A stretch of DNA of 64,000 bases, from the NCBI GenBank assembly GCA_013407085.1, contig JACCGJ010005466.1, forward strand, positions 35,651-99,650, read 5' to 3'. Under the pieces are notes generated by a model, which did no database searches, had not been told where the DNA came from, and saw nothing but the letters and a program-made list of their open reading frames with translations. The DNA comes from Atriophallophorus winterbourni (lineage: Eukaryota > Platyhelminthes > Trematoda > Plagiorchiida > Microphallidae). Shown piece after piece: positions 1-10,489 of this stretch. Within the stretch, counting starts at the first letter, position 1. Each line of letters opens with the position of its first letter. The position numbers were made by a program, and so were the translations under genes.

Positions 1-143
1 GGAAGAGTGCCTGTGCCTGTGACAATCACCCTTGGTCTGACGAAGCTTCTGTGTCAGAAGTGAAACGTTACCCAGAAAATACTATAACCGATGGCACACA
101 AATGCCTTTGCATTGCAGAATTACCTTGCTTCACTTTGAAAAG
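1..143 (+). CDS. possible first-half Ig-domain exon fragment (weak)
   Basis: Frame 3 reads as one open stretch to a TGA near 150. Its middle resembles the A'-B strands of an immunoglobulin domain (DGTQMPLHCRIT, with the B-strand cysteine). The next exon downstream encodes the end of an Ig domain plus a membrane helix, so the two could be one gene. Against this, bases 40-72 resemble a sequence that follows hammerhead repeats at 37880 and 41765, so part of the stretch may be repeat. No convincing splice donor is visible. Treat it as a possible, perhaps decayed, exon. Confidence 0.28.
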
Positions 144-745
144 ATTTGAGGATTACGTATAACAATTTCAACTCGTAGATATCTATGAAATAATTTTTTG
201 TCTAATCATCTAAGTGTGAAAAACTGACATTAAAAAACAGCTTTGAATATTCCAATTTATTAGTTAGTATCTACTTCACACTCATATCATTTTTCATTAT
301 GATTATTTGATCTTCAGAATCGATAATCATTTAATTCAGTAATGCTAATATTGGGTTTAAATTTCTATTTTTGTGATTACTGGTGAGTAGCAACGCCTTC
401 TGGTAATTCACACTTTCGATCTCGAGGGTGCCAATGTAATCACTGAACTGGAATATCTCGCTTAAATGTGCTCAACAGCAGTGTATGTTCTCGAGCACGA
501 TTGTGTATAGAATCCCGGACCATTACATTTGTATACAGACGCCATCTGGTCTAATCTACTGTAGGCTGTTTGACCAGTAGCAATTTAGCATTTTTGAATA
601 AATCTATACTCACGTTGATTTGAGTAGATTTATCTGTTCGAATAATCTATTAGTGAGAAACATTTGCTGTTCAACCATATTCTAACACTTACTATTTAAC
701 CTCTCGTTAATATTAATCAATCGTCTCAATTGTTTTCAAATACAG

Positions 746-1000
746 AGTCTAGTTGTGCGGCATTTGAATGAGAGAAGATCATTCATGATCCAATGCAATA
801 TATCGAATGTCCATGGTTGGATAACTCAAAATACCGAATTCACTGTTTCGGGCGTGTTTCCAACGAGGGGACCCAGTGCGGGCGCAATTGCGGGAATCGT
901 GATTGCCGCTGTATCTTTTATCGCGTTGATTATTCTCGGGATAATATTCCGGAACAATTTAAAAAATGCAATCAAAAAACGCAGGAGTTGTTTAGCATAA
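746..1000 (+). CDS. terminal exon: end of Ig domain, transmembrane helix, short cytoplasmic tail
   Basis: A pyrimidine-rich tract and CAG end at 745, giving a good splice acceptor. The frame is then open for 84 codons to TAA at 998-1000. The first third has the F-strand signature of an Ig domain (IQCNISNVHG, with the cysteine and N-x-x-G turn). A Gly/Ser/Pro linker follows (PTRGPSAGAIAG), then about 22 hydrophobic residues (IVIAAVSFIALIILGIIF), then a basic tail of about 17 residues. This is the layout of a type I membrane Ig-superfamily adhesion protein, with the tail on the cytoplasmic side. Upstream exons lie outside the window or are decayed. A shifted 129-residue frame over the same DNA is a shadow. 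The Ig-family call is an inference from motif and layout; membrane topology is better supported than family. Confidence 0.6.
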   Translation, partial: SLVVRHLNERRSFMIQCNISNVHGWITQNTEFTVSGVFPTRGPSAGAIAGIVIAAVSFIALIILGIIFRNNLKNAIKKRRSCLA

Positions 1001-1110
1001 ATGTTATTTGCACCTGCAAACTTTCACTGCTTTGCTTCAACTGTAACTCGCGATTGATAATTCGCGAAGCATGCTGTTGTTATGAAGGCTTCGGAAATGA
1101 CATTTTGAAA

Positions 1111-1116
1111 AATAAA
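1111..1116 (+). promoter_or_regulatory. poly(A) signal AATAAA
   Basis: A canonical AATAAA lies about 110 bases past the stop codon of the Ig/TM terminal exon. A second AATAAA is at 1250-1255. Either would close a normal short 3' UTR, which supports reading 746-1000 as a last exon. Bases 1260-1500 hold nothing I recognise. Confidence 0.45.
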
Positions 1117-1499
1117 CTATTAACTATTATTTTTCTTATCTTTCTACATCTTGTGCACATGCGTATTCCTTATATGAGATGATGTGATATATGGAATCAT
1201 TTTTAATGTAAGAATCGTGGTTTGTTCGATTCATCGACGGAGAAAGAAGAATAAATTGTGGTGAGTTGTCGCCTCATTACGGTTTGATTGAAATCAGCCT
1301 ATCCCTGCATGGTCATTTGATCTTGCAATGTGATAGACTGCATCCTATCAACTACCTTCATCGCTCGGTGGTTCATTATATCTGGCAATCCAATGTCTTT
1401 TCGTAGTCATGGTGGGCTCATAGACTCTATCGTTAGATGGATGTAAGTAATTAATGTAATTAATTGCTGAATTAATTCAGTAAATCGTGAAAGCCATTT

Positions 1500-2700
1500 T
1501 GAAGAACCGCCCAAATATTCTCCGCAGTATTCCCAAGATACCGCATGTCCAGTTGAAGACTTTCTGACAATGCCTGTTCAGTTTCAGTTTGTTAGTTATC
1601 CACATACAAAGATCATTCTCAGCAGTGTTTCAAGTCAGGTTTTCACGATTAAGATGATAAGTATGCTCGTATTGCATGTCAAGTTGTAAACTTTTACAGT
1701 CACGTTTGTGGAAAGGCATATGATTTAGTCGAGAACAGAGTTACCGGGCATCCAAGTCCTCTTGCAGCCTCAAACAATCACCAGTGACGCGGATCTGCTA
1801 CCATATATTATCTCATTAGCATGAAAAACCATCTGGCATCGTACTACTTGGGTAATATCAATTATGTTAACTAGAAATGAATAGGCCAGAGCACTAGAAC
1901 TTGATTGATGCCCCTGGTAATATTGATGGTTTTTGACAGACGGCCGTCAATACGGCCTTGCACATGCTGATCGGTGAGATAATCTCACAAAATTCACCAA
2001 AAACTTGCCAATGAAAAACTATATGCAGTAATTGAGTGATATTAGTGAGAGGGCACATTACGATTCTTACCACAATTGACTAGGAAATTTTGGGGTTGTT
2101 AGAATAAATAAAATTCGAAACCGCCTTTTGAAACTGTGCACACAGTCCAAAATTACCTTCTCTTACATTAGTTTAGAGCAAAGCCACAGCATTTAGTCTC
2201 TTCAAAACATCCTCGTTTCATAACAAGTTTAGCTTATCTCGTGGCACCGTGTCCAGGATAATTTAAACAATTATGCAGATAACTTGTTACTCATGAGTAA
2301 ACGTAAGTTTGAAATTTATAAAACGTTATCAGTGCAAAATGTACTGACAGCATGAGGATTTGTAAACAGAATTATATCATTAGAAAAGATTTTCGCTGTC
2401 AAGCTTGTAAACATTCGATGCTCGAATACATCGGAGTTCAAAAATTCTTTGTAGTTATCCAGCTAATTGATGCGTGAAGCCTGTGAAGCGTAAGACGTTT
2501 CCAGTGAAATCGTTGTCACTAACCGAACGGTGAATTACAGAAAGGTTTATCAATCAGAGAGGGAGAGAGAGCCAGGAGACACATTTTGATGATCTATTTA
2601 ACAAACAACTTCGTATAATTCTTTTCAAATCTATCTAACAGAAATTGTGGAACAATGTTTGATTACGATACAAAACACGTAAGTGTTCTTTTTGTTGGGC
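1500..2700 (-). mobile_element. CR1-like LINE fragment, dispersed copy R1-1
   Basis: Read on the minus strand, 1500-1860 has the thumb region of a CR1-like reverse transcriptase (…ILGILRRIFGR), matching the same region of the near-complete copy at 3300-3430. The part from 1861 to about 2700 matches 16319-17080 almost throughout, including a shared stretch around ATAATTTAAACAATTATGC. Both copies have the same orientation. Frameshifts and stops are frequent. The upstream half is not visibly coding and may be a family-specific extension. Confidence 0.65.
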
Positions 2701-2816
2701 GAATATTCAAAAATTCAAGGATTTGTGGTTTAAAAAGTTAATACTTTACAACACCACAAGATTACGGTATGAATAAAAACATGAAAAATACAATAGTATA
2801 ACAGCAATAGTGAATA

Positions 2817-5711
2817 TCAAATGTAAGGCTCATGAATGTTATTCTTTTGTATATGTAAGTCCAATTTCGCTTTAAACGCCGCCAGACAAGGAGAGTCCAC
2901 CACATTTTGGGTTTGGGAATTCCAAAGTAATATAGCACGTACAGCGAGAAAATGGCGCCGACAATCAATACGGGAAATTGAAACGTAGAGGGATAAGGTA
3001 TGTCCACATTTCACTTTCCCATCACACACATCAAGCAGGTGATTTAGTGGATGTCCTTCGGTAGACGCAATTCTATGAGTCAAAATAATATCGCGTCGTA
3101 TCCTCCTTTGGGTGAAGTCGCATAGACCCAGACATCGCAATATTTCGCTGTCCGGAACATTGCGAAGACCCATCACCAACTTTGTTGCTCTTTGATAGAT
3201 TTTATCGAAGACAGCAATGTTTTTTTCGCAGCCAAGGAGCCCAGACATCTACCGAATACTACATTGTAGGGCGATGGTAGAGATTCATTATCCTTGGTAA
3301 CGTTACCAGAGAGCATCTTCCAAATATTCTCCGAAAGATACCTAAGAATCTGTTTACCCGTCGATATATGATCTGGCGGTGCGCTGTGTTCTTCAGTTTC
3401 CGGCTAATCCACACTCCAAGATCTTTTTCTAACGTGTTCCATGCTAGGTGTTCAGTTCCTAATCGATATGTCCAAGGAACATTCTTGCCAAAATGAAGCA
3501 TCTTACATTTCTGTATGTTGAATGACATGTCATTCATGACCGACCAATACGACATCCTGTGTAAATCCATTTGAAATTTCTGACAATCCTCTGCGGAACT
3601 AATCGACGTCCAAATTTTCATGTCATCTGCGAACAGGACCATTTTGGACGATATGAGGGGGGGTAAATCATTTATGTACAGCAGAAAGAGGAGCGGGCCT
3701 AGCACAGATCCTTGTGTGACTCCACTGGTGGTTTTGAACTCCTGGGATAGCGCTCCGTTAACATTAACTTGAGCGTCGCGATCTGGCAGATAGTCGCACA
3801 ACCATGAGAGAAGTGGATCACATATTCCTAAACGCATCAGTTTTCGAAAAAGTAAATGATGATTGACTCTATCAAAAGCTTTTGAAATGTCTAGGTAACA
3901 GACGTGGATGCAAGAACGTCTATCCAAATCCTTTGTGCAGTCGTCTAACGCTATGAGAAGATTCGTTAGACAAGAGCGATGAGATCGAAATCCATGCTGC
4001 GCTGGCGAAAACTAATTCTGCGATTCAAAGTGTGAAACCATTGTTTTCGAGACTATACGTTCCATGAGCTTAGCAATAACGGGTAAAAGTGTGACTGGAC
4101 GATAATTTCCAGCATCAAATTGGCACCTGCCTTTGAAGATAGGTGTTATCACGCCGGACTTCCAATCTTTAGGTACAACTCCCTTAAGCAACGAATAGTT
4201 AAACAGGCTGGAGAGCGGTTCGCAATGCTGATGGTGACAGAATCTGAGCACATCCGGTGTGATGCCATCCGCTCTTGGGGATTTTCTTACATTTAGTTTC
4301 ATAAAATGACTTGCAGCAATCATTGAATTTATGGAAATATCGCACAATGTTTCGATTCCTGTTTTGATAGAACACTCAAAACGTTCCACTAAAACCTTTG
4401 GCACGGACACTTTAGAGTAGTAAATTGCCAGAGCAATTGCGGTTTCCGACGCTGTTTCAGTGAGTTTTTCACCATTCTGGATAGTAAAAATACCTGGTTT
4501 GACTCCCGCTTTCGCGTTCATGATTTTGTATAGTAACTTAGGGTTGCGTTCCATTTTTGACAGGAACATTATTGGTGCGCTTGCTTATCCTCTCAAATAA
4601 GTGCAGTCACTTTGTTGCGTAACATACGATAATGTTGCCAAGAAGTAGAAGTATTTTTAGCTTTGTGTTGCACCCACGCTGCTCGCTTCAGTGCTATCCA
4701 CTTTTTTGTTCTGCTGCGGACAACAAAACGAAGTTCATGGACGCACCTTTTCTGAGCGATCTGCGAGTTCTCGTCTATCTTCAGTTTCAGAAAACCTGCA
4801 ATTTCGTTCTATGGCGGGTCAGGGCTTATGTTTTCCGTCTCAAAATGCGGAATCTGCCCCATCGATTTACTCAGGGCCAATTTATCTACACGTCGAACCA
4901 CCCCATTCGGAGCAAGCGATTGCTGAGTACTGCAAACATATTCGAGCATAAGCACTGAATGGTCACTAAGACCCAGTGGAGCCTGGAATTCGATCGCTTC
5001 GATAGATTGTTCTTCCGATGCTAACACCAAATCCAAGACAGAGAAGCGGTCAGAACCTCTCCTCAAGGTGCATTTTTAAACATGGTTGTATAACGGGATT
5101 GAATCTAGTACCTCTCTAAATCGGTATTCTAGCGTTTGTAGGGATTGATCGTCCCTGATATAAAGGGCGGACAGATTTAAATCACCCATACTAAGTGTCG
5201 TTGCTTGCTGTGTGCGAGTGAAGCGCTGAAGCACTTGGGTCAAAATTTCATTGCAAGATTCCCTAGATGAAGGGCACCGGTAGACCACACCAATAATGCA
5301 AACTTCACCAGACATCGGCATTAAAGAGCACCAAATTGTATACTCGAGCGTGAATTCTGTCTTGTCTATTGGATGGCACTGGAGTCGATTATGGTAATAA
5401 AGTGCAACACCACCACCACTTCTCTCTCGATCGTTCGTTAACAAATTCATATTTGGAATTGATATCTCCGTTTCAATCAATTGGGAAGAATACCATGTTT
5501 CTGTAATGGCGATGATGTCAGGGGAGTAGCGCGAACATATCTCAGTTAGCTCAGTTAATTTGTTTGGAAGGCTTTGTGCATTTGTATATAAACACCTTCT
5601 AAAGATTGTGGTGTTCAAATCATGAAAAGTTATCAATAGTCCGACTCGGTTAGAGTCGGAATGCTCAAGATTTTGGAGCCATCGCATGACATTCAGGTTA
5701 AACCACATCAC
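2817..5711 (-). pseudogene. CR1-like ORF2: AP endonuclease plus reverse transcriptase, broken
   Basis: Pieces in order on the minus strand: 5711-5076, an exonuclease/endonuclease/phosphatase domain (TNAQSLPNK start, ITETW, GGGVALYY, GDLNLS); 5066-4809, the domain's end with the SDH catalytic motif (LSDHSVLML); 4569-4012, RT fingers (KSPRADGITPDVL, NYRPVTLLP); 3927-3259, RT palm with LDISKAFDRVNH, SGVTQGSVLGPLLF and the FADD catalytic box (LFADDMKIW); 3248-2817, thumb and C terminus. The element would nick target DNA and prime reverse transcription there. At least four frame breaks separate the pieces, so the copy is dead, but all domains are still recognisable. Confidence 0.88.
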
Positions 5712-5719
5712 TAGGCGTT

Positions 5720-6905
5720 TTAGGGTCCGTAATATCCGTTTGCTTGCTTCCGGCTATTACCTTGGGCAAGTTCAACTTGACGTTTTGTGGTAGGTTTTTT
5801 CCTATCAGCTCTCCATTCACGTTTGATAGTATCCGTCATTGTGAAGAAGGTTAGCGTTAAAGGGCTAGAAACTTGCCCTGTATAGTTGGCAGACCGAGGT
5901 ATCCTAAAAGCATCCACAAGTATAGTATTTTTAATAACAATTGTTTCGGCTAGATATTTCCACTGTTTGTGGTCGTGCTCAGACATTTTTTGAGAAGTTA
6001 TGTCAGCAGCATCTTCCGGAAAACCAAGAATAACAATACTTCTTGGATTAAGTTCGGCGATGACTTTCGCTTACACTATGGTAAGTCTCCATGGATATGA
6101 CACCTTTAGAATGTATGCAGTTAAGAGTACGTTTTTCACGTCCTCCGAAGATTGCAGCGTTATTCTTCAAAGGCGAGAATCATCCGTGTGAGGAGAATTC
6201 AGGTGGCGGTTCAATCGAACTATTGATGAGAGAGTAACCGCGGCCAATCTCATCTGACTGCAGAGTTTATACCACTCAGCTAAGTCATGTTTTTGCTCAG
6301 CTTCAAACAGCATTTCCTGCGACTCGGTCACGTTTGAACATATAACACTATAGTTCTCACCCGCGGATTATTTTATAATTTGAGTCAGTCAATTTAGTAG
6401 TAGGTTTTCTGAGTCCTTTCTCGTTTCCGATAAGTCGAGGAGTCACTGGTCCCAAAGAACGCTTCCCCGTTTTAGTCACCATCTGCGCGGTTATCTGGGC
6501 AATTGTTGGCCTGTTCGAGTATAATGTATTTTCTACCGGCTCCTTTGGAGTAAACTCTATGTCATGCAACAATGGTGCCTTTATGACCTTGTGTATCAAT
6601 TCATTCAGTTTTTGCATACTGGATTCCAGTCCATTTAGACGCGTCTCAATTTCATTCTCAGGGAGTTTCGCCAGTGAGAATGCGCTGTTTTTTTGACCTC
6701 GCAAGCTTAGCAAACGAAACAAACACCGGGATAAACATCTCCGTTAATAATCGATACTAAATCCGAGGTTAGCGATTTGTCGCATTTAGCATGAACTTTC
6801 AAAAAACAATCGTAACACATGACAGATTTCGCCTTACGACTCACGGACTATTGGCAAACCGTACACATACAGCTCGGTGCGCTTTGTTCCTTTTCGGTTC
6901 ATTCG
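5720..6905 (-). pseudogene. CR1-like ORF1 (PHD-finger nucleic-acid-binding protein), broken
   Basis: Near 6860-6730 the minus strand spells a PHD-type ligand series: CTVC, then CYDC, then H-A-K-C, then C-F-V-C followed by a stop and another AC pair. CR1-clade ORF1 proteins commonly carry such fingers and coat the element RNA. Open pieces follow at 6722-6357 (a coiled-coil-like stretch, RLNGLESSMQKLNELIHKV) and 5986-5720 (conserved VDAFRIPRSA motif and a basic C terminus). The same pieces occur in the same order at 60.4-61.58 kb on the plus strand. Stops inside the finger and between the pieces break it. Confidence 0.75.
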
Positions 6906-7364
6906 GTCAGGATTGTGTGCAGTACTTTTCAGTGGTGTGTGCAGAGGCAGTGGTGCTGTCGAACGATCGATGATGAATATCATGAACGCGACGAAAAGCA
7001 GCAAAATCAGAGTTGATTCCGGCGAAACGCTTTGGTAGTTGATTACACGATGTTGAATATATAACCAGTCGACGGCGAAGAATAAGATCTTTCCAATAAC
7101 GTTAATTCCTTTGAGGACTTGAAGAGTATTAACAGGTTTGCACGCGTAGATTCAATATGGGAAAATCACGAGAAATCCGACTTTGCTCGAATTATCTAAT
7201 ACCGCTAGGATAGTGGTATATCCAGAAAGCTGAATTCAATCGAAGTCCAACGAGGTATAATATATCAACGTAGGTGTAAGTATATGAACAGTATATCCTG
7301 ATAATCAGGAGATCAAACTTATGCGACCACACGGTGAAAATGCCTAGATACGAAGGAGCACTTT

Positions 7365-8180
7365 ACACGTTTTTTCCCGAAACTATCTAGCATTCAACAT
7401 CAAAAAATGTAAAACATACTCGCAGAGATTTCAGCCGGTTTCATTGGTTACGGAGGAAAAAGAACAGAGTGTGTGGATTAGCAGTACCTTGAGTATTCAT
7501 CGCAGTGTTCTGTTGTATACAAAAAGTCCTTCCAAAGCTAAGGATTGCTCAGCAGGATCTTTGGTCGTTTCTCAAAGCAGATAATCCACGTATAATTAAC
7601 ACCTATATCAGGCCAACAATCGAGAATGATGTTCAAGCATGTTCCACGTGGTTACAAAAGGACATGACCGTGCTGCAACGCCTATACCATCGCGCTACAG
7701 AAATGGTGTCACGGCGATACAACAGACCATAAAGGAGAGGATTGCAAATCTGAACCTGTTTGTCTTTTCGTGCCGTCGTATCAGGTGTGAGAGTAGATCA
7801 CCCTCTTGAACACCTATTTTATATGCATGAAATACTTGACAACACATCTCATTGTTATAAGTTAATTGATCCACAATCTAGATCAAATTGTCAAAGGATT
7901 TTCTTTGCTGTCAGAGTTGGTTTTATATGGAACTCTCTGCCTCACTTACCACTTGTTCAATAAGCCTGATCATGTTCAAAGGTGATATTGACAAGCTGAT
8001 GTTCACCAAATCCTACCTCGTACCTCAATACACAAGCGGACGATTCGTATTCATAATCAATTTTGTTGTTTTTATGCATTCCCTATATTTTAATCTATGG
8101 TTACGATAATATATTTGCTTTTAGATCAGTAAAACTTTGAATTACTTTTAATATAACTAATTCAAAAGTTATAAAAATGA
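7365..8180 (+). mobile_element. CR1-like LINE fragment, RT thumb and 3' end (second family)
   Basis: Plus-strand open pieces at 7505-7732 and 7760-7963 match the RT C-terminal region of the minus-strand copies at 10.7-11.1 and 20.8 kb (shared NTYIRPT and LQRLYHRATE). The upstream part around 7400 reads FNIKKCK, the conserved motif just after the RT palm. It abuts the 5' end of the larger LINE and points the other way. Several stops and frameshifts; no endonuclease or palm is left, so this is a 5'-truncated dead copy. Confidence 0.7.
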
Positions 8181-8555
8181 TCATCTTGTGAAATAAAATT
8201 GCATTGCTATTCTAGCGGGAGTGGCAGAGAAATCGGAAATAGCAGATAGCGAACATCTGGGTACTTATCGCCACACTCAGGTCACCGGCCCAACATTAAC
8301 CGCGTTAGCGCCCAACGTGTTGTAGGCGCGCGCATTTATTGTGCCTCGATTCATCCCTGAAGTCAACCTGCCATACGCTTGTAGCGCACGCATACGATTC
8401 GCATAACACATGATGAACCGAATGATCAAAGGCGTTTACTACTCACAAATAACAAAGCACAATCCGTACATTTTGCTGCTCACATCCGCACCACTTACGC
8501 AAGCCTACTTCATATCGGCAAAACAAACAACCACAACACTGATCCTCAAACACTT

Positions 8556-9165
8556 TTGTCCAGGTGTAACTTTGATTTACTGACTTTACTTTACTTTTGT
8601 GCGACTATCTCCTCTTGGAGGATGAGTTGGCTTCAAAAAAAGATTCTTGGGAATTTGGGTACAAAGCGGCGTCCACAGCACCACTCGGCGTTTGTTCGAG
8701 TCAGCTTCTCTAGCCTTTGCACAACCAAGTGCGACCTGCAAGGCAGCAGGGAGTTGCCAGAAAGAGGTGGTCTACCAGACTCTAATCCAGGTTTTTCCTC
8801 AGGGTTTTCTCCCGAAGACTTTCCCGCGATCGGGTGTCCCACAAGGCAGCGGAGGTTCAAAATCAGGGTTTTCCTTCCCTTAGATGAAAAGCCCTCCCGG
8901 GCTAACGAGCTACATGTGCCCGAAGCAAACTGGTTTTCATGCGCCAGTCACTCGCCCTCGCCCCTTCTCCTGTTGATAGAAGCAGTTTCGCCGAGCTCGG
9001 AGAGCCGCTCGTGCAGGCCAGAAGCTGAACTTGGTTGTCAGAGACTATTGGAGACGCATGCCATAGAGGAGCATTTTATAAACAGTGGGAGCTCAACCCC
9101 ACTGCCACCCCCGGCTATGACAACCTTTTATTTGATAGGACATTAATGGCAACCGTTACAATTCA
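8556..9165 (+). repeat. GC-rich dispersed repeat D, copy 1
   Basis: This stretch is clearly richer in G+C than its surroundings. About 8740-9070 recurs, inverted, at about 21670-22030. Long open frames exist on both strands (196 codons at 8556-9146), and both copies keep a similar short peptide (CRPEAELGCQR against CRPGAGLGCQR). I do not recognise a protein family; the open frames may simply reflect base composition. It is either a dispersed noncoding repeat or part of an unrecognised element. Bases 8180-8555 hold nothing I can name. Confidence 0.55.
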
Positions 9166-9194
9166 ATTCAAAAACGCTCATTTACATGCATCTT

Positions 9195-9275
9195 TATTAC
9201 ACCCACACACACCACGACCGGTTTTGGGCTATTTGCACTCATCAGGTCGTGACAGTATGGTCAGGATCCGCATTC
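9195..9275 (-). ncRNA. hammerhead-ribozyme-like repeat, copy 1
   Basis: On the minus strand the order is CACGAC, CTGATGA, GTGCAAATAGCC, CAAA, ACCGGTC, GTGGTG. This matches the type I hammerhead arrangement: CUGANGA core, a short stem II (GC…GC), an A-rich box where GAAA is expected, a minimal stem III (ACCGGT, self-complementary), a U-C cleavage position, then a strand pairing with the bases before CUGANGA at five of six positions. The GAAA box reads CAAA here. It forms an inverted pair with the copy at 9325-9400. Confidence 0.5.
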
Positions 9276-9324
9276 GCTTGCATATCGCAACTTGTTTACC
9301 ATTCTTACATAGTTTCAAGCGCAT

Positions 9325-9400
9325 ACGGATCCTGATCCTTCTGTCACAACCTGACGAGAAACCTGTCACAAGAAACCGGTTGTGAAGCGTGTGCTCGATA
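9325..9400 (+). ncRNA. hammerhead-ribozyme-like repeat, copy 2
   Basis: The order is CACAAC, CTGACGA, a diverged stem II region, GAAA, CCGGTT and GTGAAG. The flank CGGATCCTGATC is shared with copy 1 in inverted orientation, so the two lie head to head with a short loop between them. Stem II is not well paired and this copy is unlikely to cleave. Bases 9455-9545 look like the 5' half of the same repeat family (ACAGTGGCATACAAG). Confidence 0.45.
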
Positions 9401-9565
9401 GACATGTATGCAAACGAGCATTTATGTTCATGTAATTGGGATCAAAACCAGTCTAAATGAGTGTACGTTCATGTGGTTGGATGGGTTGGTCGTATAAACC
9501 TCGTCCAACAGTGGCATACAAGCGCAACTTGTTTGAATTGAATTCGATTTGTCCCAAATATTCGT

Positions 9566-9823
9566 ATGGTAAATCATCCGATTGCGACCCGCATTGACCA
9601 TCTTCTCTCACTTTTGAAGATTTCACCGTTCGAATCCTTCTATTATGATCCTTACGGAACCTGGAATAATTCGAGTTTCCAATTGTCGATGTCGAACGTT
9701 TCGGCGCTTTATGATCTTGAATTGCGTCGCAGTGTGGAGCTCTGCGCACCTTTCGAAAGCACCCATCACAAACGCACTTCGAACCTCCACAATGTCGCCG
9801 CACTTTCACTTCTCAGCCGCTAA
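9566..9823 (+). CDS. short unrecognised ORF, possibly an exon
   Basis: An 85-codon open frame from ATG to TAA with an even, protein-like composition (NHPIATRIDHLLSLLKISPF near the start). An overlapping minus-strand frame (9453-9809) has a skewed basic composition and looks like a shadow. I see no family motif and no clear splice acceptor, and a hammerhead-repeat fragment lies just upstream. It could be chance. 9830-10490 holds nothing I recognise. Confidence 0.22.
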   Translation: MVNHPIATRIDHLLSLLKISPFESFYYDPYGTWNNSSFQLSMSNVSALYDLELRRSVELCAPFESTHHKRTSNLHNVAALSLLSR

Positions 9824-10489
9824 AGGGCTGTTTGTCAGATCTGGGAACTGCGAATAATTGTTGACCGCAAATCAGACTTGGTATAAAATACGTAACGAAT
9901 AATACGGAAATATATTCCAAGTGGTTATCAGTTCACGAGACACAAGGTTTCTGACCGATTGGCTGAATGATTTTGCATTTTTTGTGTGGTTTCCCGATTG
10001 TGTCATTCCTGACAGAAAACCTGATTTATTACTTTTAGAAGGCACTGCACCTAACAAATTAAAGAAGTTGAATCGTTCATTGTCCGCAGATTAGAAACCA
10101 TAATTGTTCAATGAAAAACATGCAAACTTACTAATCATTTCGGACGTTATATAAAGTTTGCAATCATCATTGACATATCACCGATCAAAATACATGAAAG
10201 ATACATCTTATATGTGAAAAAGTTGTGTTTACCCTGTTTTAATTCACATCGCAATTCAGGTGTATATAAATCGTTATTTGACGATCAATTGGCTTATCGA
10301 CATTCTACGCTGGCGATTTGTGAAAAACTTATACTTGATCGCACACATTAGATGCATTTGGTGCAGCGTCGTCTGCAAGCATGTTAGTAGCAGATACAGC
10401 TTTTGAATGCAGAACGCAGATCACGCTGCGGCAGGTCTGTTCCACCCGATTCACAGTGTTTACTCTTTGCAAAAGCTGATTCAAAGTAA

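Larger units (their letters stand above)
2705..7345 (-). mobile_element. near full-length CR1-like LINE, two ORFs
   Basis: On the minus strand the order is 5' UTR (7345 to about 6905), ORF1 (about 6905-5720), ORF2 (5711-2817) and a short 3' UTR (2816 to about 2705). The 5' UTR is confirmed by a second copy: 60050-60330 on the plus strand matches 7090-7340. The 3' end has a run of short ATCCTTGAA-like units, as CR1 elements often do. A 22.1-kb fragment repeats the 3' end and the plus-strand copy at 60-61.6 kb repeats the 5' end. ORF1 has PHD-like zinc ligands; ORF2 has endonuclease then reverse transcriptase. Stops and frameshifts mean it is not autonomous. Confidence 0.85.

Noticed and set aside
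793..1182. 129-codon cysteine-rich ORF overlapping the Ig/TM exon
   Set aside because: Shifted frame over the terminal exon; the shorter frame has the splice acceptor, Ig strand motif and membrane helix.
8556..9146. 196-codon plus-strand open frame, the second longest in the window
   Set aside because: It lies in the GC-rich dispersed repeat D, has counterpart frames on the other strand, and no recognised domain. The length is explained by low stop-codon density in GC-rich DNA.
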